Source: Hydrogenibacillus sp. (GTDB lineage Bacteria > Bacillota > Bacilli > Thermicanales > DSM-22653). Taken from it: a stretch of 64,000 nt of DNA. Each line of letters opens with the position of its first letter. Positions within the stretch are counted from its first letter, which is position 1. The notes below the pieces were generated by a model. It was not told where the DNA came from, made no database searches, and saw only the letters and a program-made list of their open reading frames with translations. Shown piece by piece: positions 53,560 through 62,992 of the stretch. The stretch lies in assembly GCA_014896255.1 (NCBI GenBank), contig JADBKT010000008.1:1-64000 (forward strand), given 5' to 3'. The translations under genes were made by a program, and so were the position numbers.

Positions 53560-54978
53560 TCACATCAGCGGCGAAAAAAGCCGGGCCACCGATTCGATCG
53601 CCTGCTGGCGAAGAGGACGGGCGAGAAAACGGTATAAGTCGACTTCCTCGCTGTCGCCGAAGTCGCGTTCGAATTGCTCGGCGGCCGCTTCCGCCGCCGA
53701 TTTGCTGTAGAGGTAGTAATTGGCTTCGAAGTTCAGCTCAAAGCTCCGCGTGTCCATATTCGCCGTACCGATTGAGACGACGACGTCGTCGGCAAGCACC
53801 ACTTTGGCGTGTAAAAACCCCTTGCGGTAGCGGTAGATGCGCACCCCGGCGGCGGCGAGTTCGGCGATGTACGACGTCGAGGCGTAAAACACGAGACGGT
53901 GATCCGGATAACTCGGCAACACAATGCGCACGTCGATGCCGGCGATGGCCGCCGTCTTGAGCGCCATGAGCACGGAATCGTCGGGCACGAGATACGGCGT
54001 GGCGATCCATACGCGCCGCGACGCTCCCATGATCAAAAGCAGCGTGGCGTGCTGAATCGCCGGAAAAGGCGAATCGGGACCGCTGGCGATGAGCTGCATC
54101 GGCGTATATCCGATCTTTTGAGGGATCGGCGGAAAATATGCCGGCCCCTCGAACGGCCGCCCGCTGGCGAACGCCCAGTCGGCCTGAAACAGCGCCTGCA
54201 GGCTGTGGACCGCCTCGCCTTCGACGCGCAGGTGCGTATCGCGCCAAAATCCCAACCGTTTGTGTTCGCCGAGGTACTCATCGCCGATGTTGAACCCGCC
54301 GAGGTACCCGATGCGGCCGTCGACGACGGTGATTTTACGGTGATAGCGGAAGTTGAGTTTGCGGCTGATGATCGGAATCGTCACCGGCAAAAAGACGGCC
54401 AACTGTACGCCGTGGTCGAGGAGCTCCCGGCGGTAGGCGCGGGACAGCCAAACGGAGCCGACGTGGTCGTAGAGCAGGCGAACTTCGACGCCGGATCGGA
54501 CCCGCTCCAGCAGGATGTCTTTCAGGCGCGACCCGAGCCGGTCGTGGCGGACGATGTAGTAGGCGAGGTGAATATGATGCCGCGCCCGGCGGAGGTCTTC
54601 CAACATCGCTTCGAACAGCGGACCGCCGCTGTAAAAATATTGAACGGCGTTGTTCGTCGTGATCGGCGCACGGGACGCGTATCCGCCGACGTGAGCCAGG
54701 CGGCGGATGAGCGGATGATCTCCTTCTGTCGTCTCCATTTGGCTGAGCTCGTCGAGCGCTCGGAAGTCGAGGTCTTCTTTCGATCGGACGGCGCGCGTCT
54801 TGCGCATGTTGCGCCCGAAGAGCAAATACAAGACGAAGCCGACGACGGGAATGAAAATGAGCACGAGCAACCAGGCGATCGTCCGAGAAGGGCTGCGCTT
54901 CTCCATGATGATGACGATGCCGATGAGGATGCTCGAGGCGATCAACAACCATCCGATGATGGCCAGCAGGTGTTCCAT
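53560..54978 (-). CDS. cls: Cardiolipin synthase (phospholipase D family)
   Basis: Two HxK(x)4D motifs (YHRKITVVDGRIGYLGGFNIGDEYLG; FLHAKVVLADDVVVSIGTANMDTRSFELNFE); N-terminal TMs. Confidence 0.92.
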   Translation of the reverse strand: MEHLLAIIGWLLIASSILIGIVIIMEKRSPSRTIAWLLVLIFIPVVGFVLYLLFGRNMRKTRAVRSKEDLDFRALDELSQMETTEGDHPLIRRLAHVGGYASRAPITTNNAVQYFYSGGPLFEAMLEDLRRARHHIHLAYYIVRHDRLGSRLKDILLERVRSGVEVRLLYDHVGSVWLSRAYRRELLDHGVQLAVFLPVTIPIISRKLNFRYHRKITVVDGRIGYLGGFNIGDEYLGEHKRLGFWRDTHLRVEGEAVHSLQALFQADWAFASGRPFEGPAYFPPIPQKIGYTPMQLIASGPDSPFPAIQHATLLLIMGASRRVWIATPYLVPDDSVLMALKTAAIAGIDVRIVLPSYPDHRLVFYASTSYIAELAAAGVRIYRYRKGFLHAKVVLADDVVVSIGTANMDTRSFELNFEANYYLYSKSAAEAAAEQFERDFGDSEEVDLYRFLARPLRQQAIESVARLFSPLM

Positions 54979-55178
54979 CGTCTCCCTCGCTTATGCCCTC
55001 GTTGTCCCCAATTGTACCGGATTATCGGGCGAACCACAAAAGCGCAGAAGGCATCCGGCGAATCGCCGGATCAAACGGTACGCAATTTGCAAATAGTAAA
55101 AAAGTGGCCAAAAGCCCATCGGAATGTGAACAAATTCCGAACTCCACCGTTTTCACGGTGGTAATTCTCACCGGTCGA

Positions 55179-55208
55179 TTGACGGATTCTGAAACAAACT
55201 TGTAGAAT
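55179..55208 (+). promoter_or_regulatory. Sigma-A-type promoter of the cta cluster, with upstream inverted repeat (55144-55161)
   Basis: TTGACG (55179-55184), 18-nt spacer, TAGAAT (55203-55208); CCACCG-TTTTCA-CGGTGG just upstream. Confidence 0.5.
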
Positions 55209-55247
55209 GAGAATAGGATTTGACTGCTTGGAAAGGGGGATCCGTGC

Positions 55248-56360
55248 GTGCGGAAAGGGCGTTTCAAGAAATGGAACTTTGTTCCCATATTCACATTACT
55301 GGCTCTGGCCCTTGCCGGATGCGGCGATCCGCGGGTATCGGCGCTCGTCCCGCAGGGATCGAACGCGCGGGAATCGCTTTATCTCATTAAGCTAAGCGCT
55401 TACATTATGTTCGGCGTGATGGCCGTCGTCATTCTGCTTCTTGCCGTCGTTCTCATCCGTTTTCGGGCCAAAAAAGACGACGCGTCGATTCCCAAGCAGG
55501 TGGAAGGGAGCAACCTGCTCGAATTCATCTGGACGTCGATTCCGGTCCTCATCATCACCGTCTTGGCCGTCGTGACGCTGAATCTCACCTTCTCGATGGC
55601 CCAAGACCACAGCGATGATCCGAATGCGCTGAAACTTGAGGTCATCGCCCATCAATATTGGTGGGAATTCCGCTATCCGGATCTCGGCATCGTGACGGCA
55701 CAAGACTTGTATATTCCGGCGGGGAAAAAGATCAGCGTCGAGCTCTACTCCGCCGACGTCATCCACTCCTTCTGGGTGCCGGCGCTCACCGGGAAGATGG
55801 ATACCAACCCGGGGTATATCAAGGACGGTATACGGCAAAACGTGAACCGCTTCTCATTTGACGCAGAGACGACGGGGGTTTTTCTCGGCAAGTGCGCCGA
55901 GCTGTGCGGACCGTCCCACCCCTTGATGGAATTCAAAGTGATCGCCTTGAGCGAAGACGAATTCAACCGCTGGGCGGAACGGATGAAAGAACCCCCGGCC
56001 AAGGCGGCAAGCGCGCAGGTACAGGCCGGTGAACAGGTCTTTCAACAAAACTGCATGTCTTGCCACGCGGTGGACGCGACCGACACCGCGAACCGCCCGG
56101 GCCCGAACTTGGCCAACATCGGCAATCGCTTGACGATCGCCGGCGTGCTCCCGGCCGGGACGGACGAGGAGCGGGCGGAGAGTCTGAAGAAGTGGATCGA
56201 GGAGCCGAACCGCACGAAACCGCAGAACGACGTCCCGGGGACGGTCGTGATGCCGCCGTTTAAAGACCGGTTGAACGCGGAGCAGATGGACGATCTCCTT
56301 CGCTACCTGATGGAGCAGAAAATCGACGTCACGCCGCCGAAGACGGCGAAGGGGAACTGA
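55248..56360 (+). CDS. ctaC: Cytochrome c oxidase subunit II with fused cytochrome c domain (caa3 type)
   Basis: CuA motif GKCAELCGPSHPLMEF; heme c CMSCH; signal peptide/lipobox. Confidence 0.93.
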   Translation: MRKGRFKKWNFVPIFTLLALALAGCGDPRVSALVPQGSNARESLYLIKLSAYIMFGVMAVVILLLAVVLIRFRAKKDDASIPKQVEGSNLLEFIWTSIPVLIITVLAVVTLNLTFSMAQDHSDDPNALKLEVIAHQYWWEFRYPDLGIVTAQDLYIPAGKKISVELYSADVIHSFWVPALTGKMDTNPGYIKDGIRQNVNRFSFDAETTGVFLGKCAELCGPSHPLMEFKVIALSEDEFNRWAERMKEPPAKAASAQVQAGEQVFQQNCMSCHAVDATDTANRPGPNLANIGNRLTIAGVLPAGTDEERAESLKKWIEEPNRTKPQNDVPGTVVMPPFKDRLNAEQMDDLLRYLMEQKIDVTPPKTAKGN

Positions 56361-56390
56361 ACCGCGGATGAACGGAAAGGAGGACCTTGT

Positions 56391-58192
56391 ATGGCGACGA
56401 TCAGCGTGACCGCCCGGCAGGCGAAGAAAAAATCGCTGCTCTGGGATTATTTGACGACCGTCGATCATAAGAAGATCGCGCACCTGTACTTTTGGACGGG
56501 GCTGGTCTATTTTCTCATCGGCGGCCTGGAAGCGCTTTTGATCCGCACCCAGCTCGCGACGTCGCTGAACACCTTTTTGGACGGCAGGACGTACAACGAG
56601 ATTCTGTCCATGCACGGCACGACGATGATCTTTTTCGTCGCCATGCCGCTCTTGTTCGCCTTGATGAACGCCGTCGTGCCGCTCCAGATCGGGGCGCGCG
56701 ACCTCGCCTTTCCGTTCGTCAATGCGCTGAGCTACTGGCTGTATTTCTTCGGGGCGCTCCTTACGCACATCAGTTTTTTGACCGGCGATGTGCCGCAGGG
56801 CGGCTGGACCGGCTATTTTCCTCTTGCCCATCCGGATTTCTCCGGCTACGGCATGAGCTACTATGCGATCGGCTTGCAGCTGAGCGGCCTGGGGACGCTC
56901 CTTACGGGCATCAACTTCGTGGCGACGATCATCAACCTGCGCGCGCCGGGCATGACATACATGCGCATGCCGCTCTTCGTCTGGACGACGCTCATCGCCT
57001 CCATCCTCATCATGTTCGCTTTTCCGCCGCTTACATCTGGCAGCATCTCTTTTGGATTTTCGGACACCCGGAGGTGTACATCGTCGTTCTCCCGGCGTTC
57101 GGCATCTTCTCGGAAGTGATTCCCGTGTTTTCGCGGAAACGGCTTTTCGGTTACCCCGCGATGGTCGTGGCCACCGCGCTCATCGCCTTTTTCGGGTTCA
57201 TGGTCTGGGTCCACCACATGTTCACCGTCGGTTTGGGACCGCTCGCCAACGGCATCTTTGCCGTCGCGACGACGATCATCGCCGTCCCCACGGGAATCAA
57301 GATCTTCAACTGGATCTTCACCATGTGGGGCGGGAAACTCCGCATGACGTCGGCGATGCATTGGTCCGTCGGATTCATCATCACCTTCGTCATGGGCGGC
57401 GTGACGGGCGTGATGATGGCCCTCCCGCCGGCGGACTATCAATACCATGACACGTACTTCATCGTCGCCCATTTCCACTATGTGCTGATCGGCGGGACGG
57501 TGTTCTCCGTCTTCGCCGGGGCGTATTACTGGTGGCCGAAGATGTTCGGCCGCCTGCTCAACGAAACGTTGGGCAAGATTCACTTCTGGTTTTTCTTCAT
57601 CGGCTTCCACATGACGTTCTTGATCCAGCACTTCCTCGGCCTGTGGGGCATGCAGCGCCGCGTGTTCACCTACCTGCCGGGACAAGGCTTTGAGCTGCCG
57701 AACCTGGTGAGCACGATCGGCGCCTACCTCATGGCCGTCGGCGTGATCGTCTTTGCGATCAACATCGTCTACACCTTCGTCAAAGGGAAGCCGGCGCCGG
57801 ACGACCCGTGGGACGGCCGGACGCTGGAGTGGGCGACGCCGACGCCGGTGCCGGAGTACAACTTCGCCCGCCTGCCCCTCGTGCGCGGTCTCGATGCCTT
57901 CTGGTTGGAGAAACAAGCCGGAAACAAGACGGTGCCGCCGGCCGAACCGTATACCGACATCCACTTGCCCAACCCGTCGATCTTGCCCTTCATGATGTCG
58001 CTTACGCTGTTCATCGCCGGGCTCGGGTTCATCTTCAAAGAGCAATACCATCCCAACTTCCTCTACGTGGGCATCCTCGGCATCGTGCTGACCCTCGGCG
58101 TGATGTTCCTGCGCTCGGTGATCGACGATGAAGGATTCCATCTGCACAAAGACGACATCGAGCGGGAAGAGGCGAAAGGGGTGAACGTGTGA
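56391..58192 (+). pseudogene. ctaD: Cytochrome c oxidase subunit I, out-of-frame internal deletion at about 57028-57035
   Basis: N-half in frame 3 ...TYMRMPLFVWTTLIASILIMFAFPPLT; C-half in frame 2 IWQHLFWIFGHPEVYIVVLPAFGIFSEVIPVFSRKRLFGYPAMV...; about 27 conserved residues missing. Confidence 0.85.
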
Positions 58193-58857
58193 TGGGTTTG
58201 ACCACGGAAACGGGGCGCATAGGCGCCGCCGTTCGGGCGGCAGGGCGCATCGAGAGTGCGGCGCACGACAAAGCGCCGTCGATCGAACTGGCCACACAGG
58301 AAGGGCGCAACAAACTGATCGGCGTGTGGCTGTTCATCGCTGCGGAATCGGTGCTCTTCGCTTCCTTCTTTGCCGTGTATCTCGCGCTGCGGCACTCCAC
58401 CATGTCCGGCCCGACGACAAAAGAGCTGTTCGAACTGCCGCTGGTCTTTGCCGCGACGGCCCTGCTGCTCACGAGCAGCTTTACGAGCGTCATGGCCGTG
58501 CTCAACATGCGTCAGTTGAAAGCCGGGCCGATGAAAATGTGGCTCGCTTTGACGGGCTTGCTCGGATTGGCGTTTTTGCTGCTGGAGATCTATGAATTTA
58601 ACCATTACGTGCACATGAAGCACACGTTTGTGTCGAGCGCTTTCGGCACGTCGTTCTACAGCCTGGTCGGCTTTCACGGCGCGCACGTCACCTTCGGCCT
58701 GCTCTGGCTCTTCGCCCTGCTCGTGCGCAACGCCCGACGCGGCGTGACGCCGTATATCGCGCCGAAGGTCTATGCCTTCAGCCTTTACTGGCACTTCGTC
58801 GACCTCGTGTGGGTGTTCATCTTCACCGTCGTCTATCTCATGGGGAAGGTGGCGTAA
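58192..58857 (+). CDS. ctaE: Cytochrome c oxidase subunit III
   Basis: KLIGVWLFIAAESVLFASFFAVYLALRH; YEFNHYVHMKHTFVSSAFGTSFYSLVGFHGAHVTFGLLWL; YWHFVDLVWVFIFTVVYL. Confidence 0.93.
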   Translation: MGLTTETGRIGAAVRAAGRIESAAHDKAPSIELATQEGRNKLIGVWLFIAAESVLFASFFAVYLALRHSTMSGPTTKELFELPLVFAATALLLTSSFTSVMAVLNMRQLKAGPMKMWLALTGLLGLAFLLLEIYEFNHYVHMKHTFVSSAFGTSFYSLVGFHGAHVTFGLLWLFALLVRNARRGVTPYIAPKVYAFSLYWHFVDLVWVFIFTVVYLMGKVA

Positions 58858-58859
58858 AG

Positions 58860-59186
58860 ATGTCGACACAGCCGCTTTATACACCGCCCGGTGAGCGCGA
58901 AACGCGCCGCGATCGCCTACACCACACGATCGCGTTTGCCGTGAGCATCTTTTTGACCATCCTGTCTTTTGGGGCGATCGTCTATGCCATCGAACAAGGC
59001 GCTTCCGTCGGGTTCGTCGTCGCCTTCATCGTCGGCCTGGCCGTCGTCCAATCGGCCTTTCAGGCCTATATCTGGATGCACCTGAAAGATGAAGGGCACA
59101 CGATGCCGCAGCTCTTTTTCTACATCGGCGTGTTTGTCACCGCGGTGACGGTCGTCGGCGTCGTGCTCATGAGCTGGTGGCACTGA
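58860..59186 (+). CDS. ctaF: Cytochrome c oxidase subunit IV (CtaF-like)
   Basis: HTIAFAVSIFLTILSFGAIVYAIEQ...VQSAFQAYIWMHLKDEGHTMPQLFFYIGVFVTAVTVVGVVLMSWWH. Confidence 0.88.
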   Translation: MSTQPLYTPPGERETRRDRLHHTIAFAVSIFLTILSFGAIVYAIEQGASVGFVVAFIVGLAVVQSAFQAYIWMHLKDEGHTMPQLFFYIGVFVTAVTVVGVVLMSWWH

Positions 59187-59274
59187 AAAAAATGCGTCTT
59201 TAAACGGCGGTCACAGAAAATTCATAGCCGAAGTGTTATAATAGTGTATCGCGATCGGGGAAAGAAGGGAGATC

Positions 59275-60210
59275 ATGCTCCAGCTTTATCAACAGCTCAA
59301 GATGTTCGGCTGGGTGGCGCTCTGGAGCCCCGACAAGATCGTTTTGGTGATCGTCGTCGGCGCTCTGTACGCGCTCCTGATCGGTCCGTATCGCCGCGAT
59401 ATCCCCGGCGCGACACCGGTCTCCCCGGTGAAGATCCTTTCCTTCGTTGCTGCCCTTGGGCTGTACTATGTGGCCCAGGGCAGCCCGCTTTACTTGATGA
59501 GTCACATGGTGTTTTGGCTGCATATGGTCAAGATGGCCATCGTCTATTTGCTCGTACCGCCGCTTCTCCTCATCGGGTTGCCGCCGTGGTTTTACGCCTA
59601 TGCATTTCGCTGGCGGGCGCTCAAAAAAGCCGTCGATCGCCTGAGTTATCCTCTTGTGTCGCTTTTTTTGTTCAACGGCCTGTTTTCCATCTATCATCTG
59701 CCTGCCGTGTTCGACTATTTGAACACGCACCGCAGCGCGGGCATCCTGTACGCGATGGCGATGTTCGTCGCTTCACTCATCATGTGGTGGCCGATCTTAA
59801 ACCCGCTTCCGGAACGCGAGGAATGGTCGCATATCCGCAAGATCGCCTACATTTTCGCCAACGGCATCCTCATTACGCCGGCGTGCGCTTTGTTGTTCCT
59901 CAGCGATACGACGCTTTATCAGACGTATTCCAACAACGATCTGTGGGCGTTGATGGTCGGCTTTTGCTTGCCGCCGGGGGCGAGGGCCGTCGATCTCGCG
60001 GGCTTGAGCGTTCAGCAGTTCAACATGCTGTCGCCGCTTGACGACCAGAAACTCGGCGGGATTTTGATGAAGGTGCTCCAAGAACTGATCTACGCCGTGT
60101 TCGTCGTAACGGTCTTTTACCGCTGGTTCCGCGAGGCGCGCGAAGAAGAACGCCGGAGCGAGGCGGCGGTGTTGGCCGAAGCCCGGCTTCGCGAGCGGTC
60201 GGAACCGTGA
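59275..60210 (+). CDS. ctaG: Cytochrome c oxidase assembly factor CtaG
   Basis: ALGLYYVAQGSPLYLMSHMVFWLHMVKMAIVYLLVPPLLLIGLPPWFYAYAFR. Confidence 0.9.
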   Translation: MLQLYQQLKMFGWVALWSPDKIVLVIVVGALYALLIGPYRRDIPGATPVSPVKILSFVAALGLYYVAQGSPLYLMSHMVFWLHMVKMAIVYLLVPPLLLIGLPPWFYAYAFRWRALKKAVDRLSYPLVSLFLFNGLFSIYHLPAVFDYLNTHRSAGILYAMAMFVASLIMWWPILNPLPEREEWSHIRKIAYIFANGILITPACALLFLSDTTLYQTYSNNDLWALMVGFCLPPGARAVDLAGLSVQQFNMLSPLDDQKLGGILMKVLQELIYAVFVVTVFYRWFREAREEERRSEAAVLAEARLRERSEP

Positions 60211-60346
60211 GGATCGCAGGACCGTAGCCGCGAGGCCCGCGCCGACTTGGCCGCAAGATCCGTGCTGCGGAGTCGGGGTCGTACGACCGGATGCGCAAAG
60301 TCGGGGCCTCGACTGAGCGTGGGCGATCGGCGTTAAGGCGGCGGGG

Positions 60347-61330
60347 ATGGACGTGGAGGGAACGTCGATGTGGAAATGGTTGCCGCGCCTGGTGGTGTTG
60401 CTCACCTTTTTGGTGCTCACCCTCGGCGTCATCGTCGTGGCCACGGAAAGCGGCGATGCTTGCGGTTTTGATTGGCCCTACTGCAATGGCCGATTGTATC
60501 CCGATCCGTTTGACTACAAGCAGGTCATCGAATACACGCATCGCCTGACGACGGTCCTGTTGAGTTTCGTCGCCTTGGGCAACGCGGCGGCGTTTGGCTT
60601 GGTGCCTTACGGACGGCGAACCGGGCAAGCGCCGCTGGCCTTGCTCGTCTTGCTGCTCTTGTTCACGCAGGCCGGCGTCGGCGGACTGAACGTGCTTTTA
60701 GGTACGCCGAAAGGTTTTACGACGCTCGACGTGCTGGTCAGCGAGGCGCTGTGGGTCGCGGTGATCATTTTCTGGGCACGGAGCGCCGGGAGCGCCGAAG
60801 CACGCCGAACGAACGGCCGAAGCGTGCACGGGTCTGCGAGACGGGCCGCCGGATGGCTCGTCGTCCTCGTGTATGCCGAGATCGCTTTGGGCGGTTTCTT
60901 TAAACACAGCGCGTTGGCGGAAGTTTTTTTCGGCCTTCATCCGACGCGCGTCTGGCTCGATTCACCGGCGCTCGCGGAGTCCGTCTATGTGCTTCACGGC
61001 GTTCTCGGCGTCCTGACGCTCATCGCCTTCGGGGCACTGTATACGTTCGTCCGGCCGCTTTCGGATCGGCGCGTGCGCCGCGGCGCGCAGATCACCGCCG
61101 TCTTGCTCCTTTTGGAGATTTTGGCCGGATTTACGGTGGTCATCCGGGGGCTGACCCCCTTTTGGGTTGCGGCGCACATGATCATGGCCACGCTTTCCCT
61201 CGGGGCTGCGGCGTATGTGTACGGAACGCTGCTCGAACACGCGCCTCATGGGCAGCGCTCCTTCGGGGGCCTGACGGAAAGGAGGGATGCCCGTGTCCCA
61301 ACAGTCGACGCTCGGCAGAAAAATGCTTGA
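60347..61330 (+). CDS. ctaA: Heme A synthase
   Basis: VVLLTFLVLTLGVIVVATESGDACGFDWPYCNGRLYP; EYTHRLTTVLLSFV; GGFFKHSALAEVFFGLHP. Confidence 0.9.
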   Translation: MDVEGTSMWKWLPRLVVLLTFLVLTLGVIVVATESGDACGFDWPYCNGRLYPDPFDYKQVIEYTHRLTTVLLSFVALGNAAAFGLVPYGRRTGQAPLALLVLLLLFTQAGVGGLNVLLGTPKGFTTLDVLVSEALWVAVIIFWARSAGSAEARRTNGRSVHGSARRAAGWLVVLVYAEIALGGFFKHSALAEVFFGLHPTRVWLDSPALAESVYVLHGVLGVLTLIAFGALYTFVRPLSDRRVRRGAQITAVLLLLEILAGFTVVIRGLTPFWVAAHMIMATLSLGAAAYVYGTLLEHAPHGQRSFGGLTERRDARVPTVDARQKNA

Positions 61331-62276
61331 CGGCGAGATGCCGGTGCCTGGGGCGCTTACGCGATCGCTTGCGCCTGGGCCGGAGGGTCAGGTGCGCTCC
61401 GGCCGGGCCCGGCGGCTCGGCGACTACTACCGCCTCATCAAGCCGGGCATCGTTTATTCGAACGTATTCGGCACGGCGGCGGGTCTGTGGTTGGCCAAAG
61501 GGAGCGGGGCGTTCAACGATCGCTCACCGCTTCTGATTGTGGGAACGCTGATCGGCGTCGCCCTCGTCATCGCTTCCGGTACGGTGATCAACAACGTCAT
61601 CGATCGTGACATCGATCAGCTGATGGAACGCACGAAAAACCGCCCGATCCCCGGCGGGTGGGTGAGCCCCACCGCCGCCCTCGTTTATGGTCTCCTTCTC
61701 GGACTTTTGGGTGAAGGGCTGCTGTACGCGCTCGTCCACCCGCTGGCAGCATACACGGTGTTTGTCGGATGGGCATTTTATGTCGTGTTCTACACGCTGT
61801 GGACGAAACGCACGACGACGCTCAACACCATCGTCGGTGCGGTATCCGGCGCCATCCCGACGGTCGCCGGGTACGTCGCCTATAGCATGCGCGTCGACCT
61901 CGTCGCCTGGGTGTTGTTTGCCATTTTGTTCCTCTGGCAACCGGCGCATTTTCTCGCCCTGGCCATGCGCCGTCGAGACGATTACGCGCGCGCCGGCGTG
62001 CCGATGCTTCCGGTCGTCTACGGCAACGGCGCGGCGAAGCGTCAAACGTTCATCTATGTGCTGACCCTCGTCCCGACGACGCTCCTCCTCTATCCTTTGG
62101 GTACGGTGGGGCCGATGTATGCCGTCGGAGCGCTGCTGCTCGGAATCGTCTACCTCGCGCTCTCCGTGCGCGGGTTTCGGTTGCGCGGTGCGGAAGAACG
62201 GCGTTGGAGCACGCAGATGTTCGGTTATTCGATCGTGTACTTGACGATCCTCTACGGCTTGATGATTTTCGCTTAG
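61287..62276 (+). CDS. ctaB: Heme o synthase (protoheme IX farnesyltransferase)
   Basis: YYRLIKPGIVYSNVFGTAAG; NNVIDRDIDQLMERTKNRPIPGGWVSP; WQPAHFLALAMRRRDDYARAGVPMLPVVYG. Confidence 0.93.
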   Translation: MPVSQQSTLGRKMLDGEMPVPGALTRSLAPGPEGQVRSGRARRLGDYYRLIKPGIVYSNVFGTAAGLWLAKGSGAFNDRSPLLIVGTLIGVALVIASGTVINNVIDRDIDQLMERTKNRPIPGGWVSPTAALVYGLLLGLLGEGLLYALVHPLAAYTVFVGWAFYVVFYTLWTKRTTTLNTIVGAVSGAIPTVAGYVAYSMRVDLVAWVLFAILFLWQPAHFLALAMRRRDDYARAGVPMLPVVYGNGAAKRQTFIYVLTLVPTTLLLYPLGTVGPMYAVGALLLGIVYLALSVRGFRLRGAEERRWSTQMFGYSIVYLTILYGLMIFA

Positions 62277-62305
62277 ATGATGTTCGGACGATGGGGGTGA
62301 GGGCG

Positions 62306-62893
62306 ATGGCGCGCATCACCTGGGCGACGGTCGGGCTGGCGGTGCTGCTCCTTCTGGGGGCTTGCGGCGGGAGTCAACTGCCGGTCATCGGCAAAGCGCC
62401 GGATTTTACCCTTCAAACGATCGACGGGGAGGCCTTTCATTTCCACGATGACGCCGGTAAGGTCCGGCTCGTGTCGTTCATCTATACGAATTGCCCGACC
62501 GAGTGCCCGGCGATGACCCATTGGATGCTCGTGGCTCAGAAAATGCTCAAGGAGAACGGCGTTACGCCGGAAGCGGTGCGCTTCTATTCGATCACCTTCG
62601 ATCCGGAGCGCGATACGCCGGAGGCGATGCGCGCCTTCATGACGAAGTTCCGCTATGACGGACAGACGCTCGACTGGCCGTACTGGCGGGCGCTCACCGG
62701 GTCGGTGGAAGAGACGCATCAAGTGGTGCGTGATTTTGGCCTGTTCGTCCAACCGTCGAACGACGGTTACTTCATACACTCCGATCGGGTCGTGCTCGTC
62801 GACGGCGACGGTCAGATCCGCGCGCTGTATCCCGGTTCCACGCTTTCGCCGGACGATGTCTACCGCGACATGCGCGCGCTGTTGAAAAAATAA
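62306..62893 (+). CDS. SCO family protein (copper-binding cytochrome oxidase assembly)
   Basis: Lipobox LLGAC; FIYTNCPTECPAMTHWMLV; SITFDPERDTPEAM; C-terminal DGYFIHSDRVVLVDGDG. Confidence 0.9.
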   Translation: MARITWATVGLAVLLLLGACGGSQLPVIGKAPDFTLQTIDGEAFHFHDDAGKVRLVSFIYTNCPTECPAMTHWMLVAQKMLKENGVTPEAVRFYSITFDPERDTPEAMRAFMTKFRYDGQTLDWPYWRALTGSVEETHQVVRDFGLFVQPSNDGYFIHSDRVVLVDGDGQIRALYPGSTLSPDDVYRDMRALLKK

Positions 62894-62922
62894 AACATCA
62901 AATGGACACTTTCTTCCATCAG

Positions 62923-62945
62923 GCGACGTCGACCGTCGCTTTTTT
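62923..62945 (+). terminator. Rho-independent terminator after sco
   Basis: GCGACG-TCGAC-CGTCGC followed by TTTTTT. Confidence 0.6.
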
Positions 62946-62992
62946 GGTATACTGATCGTGATCATGGGCTGGGATCGAAAGGGGGGGGAGCG

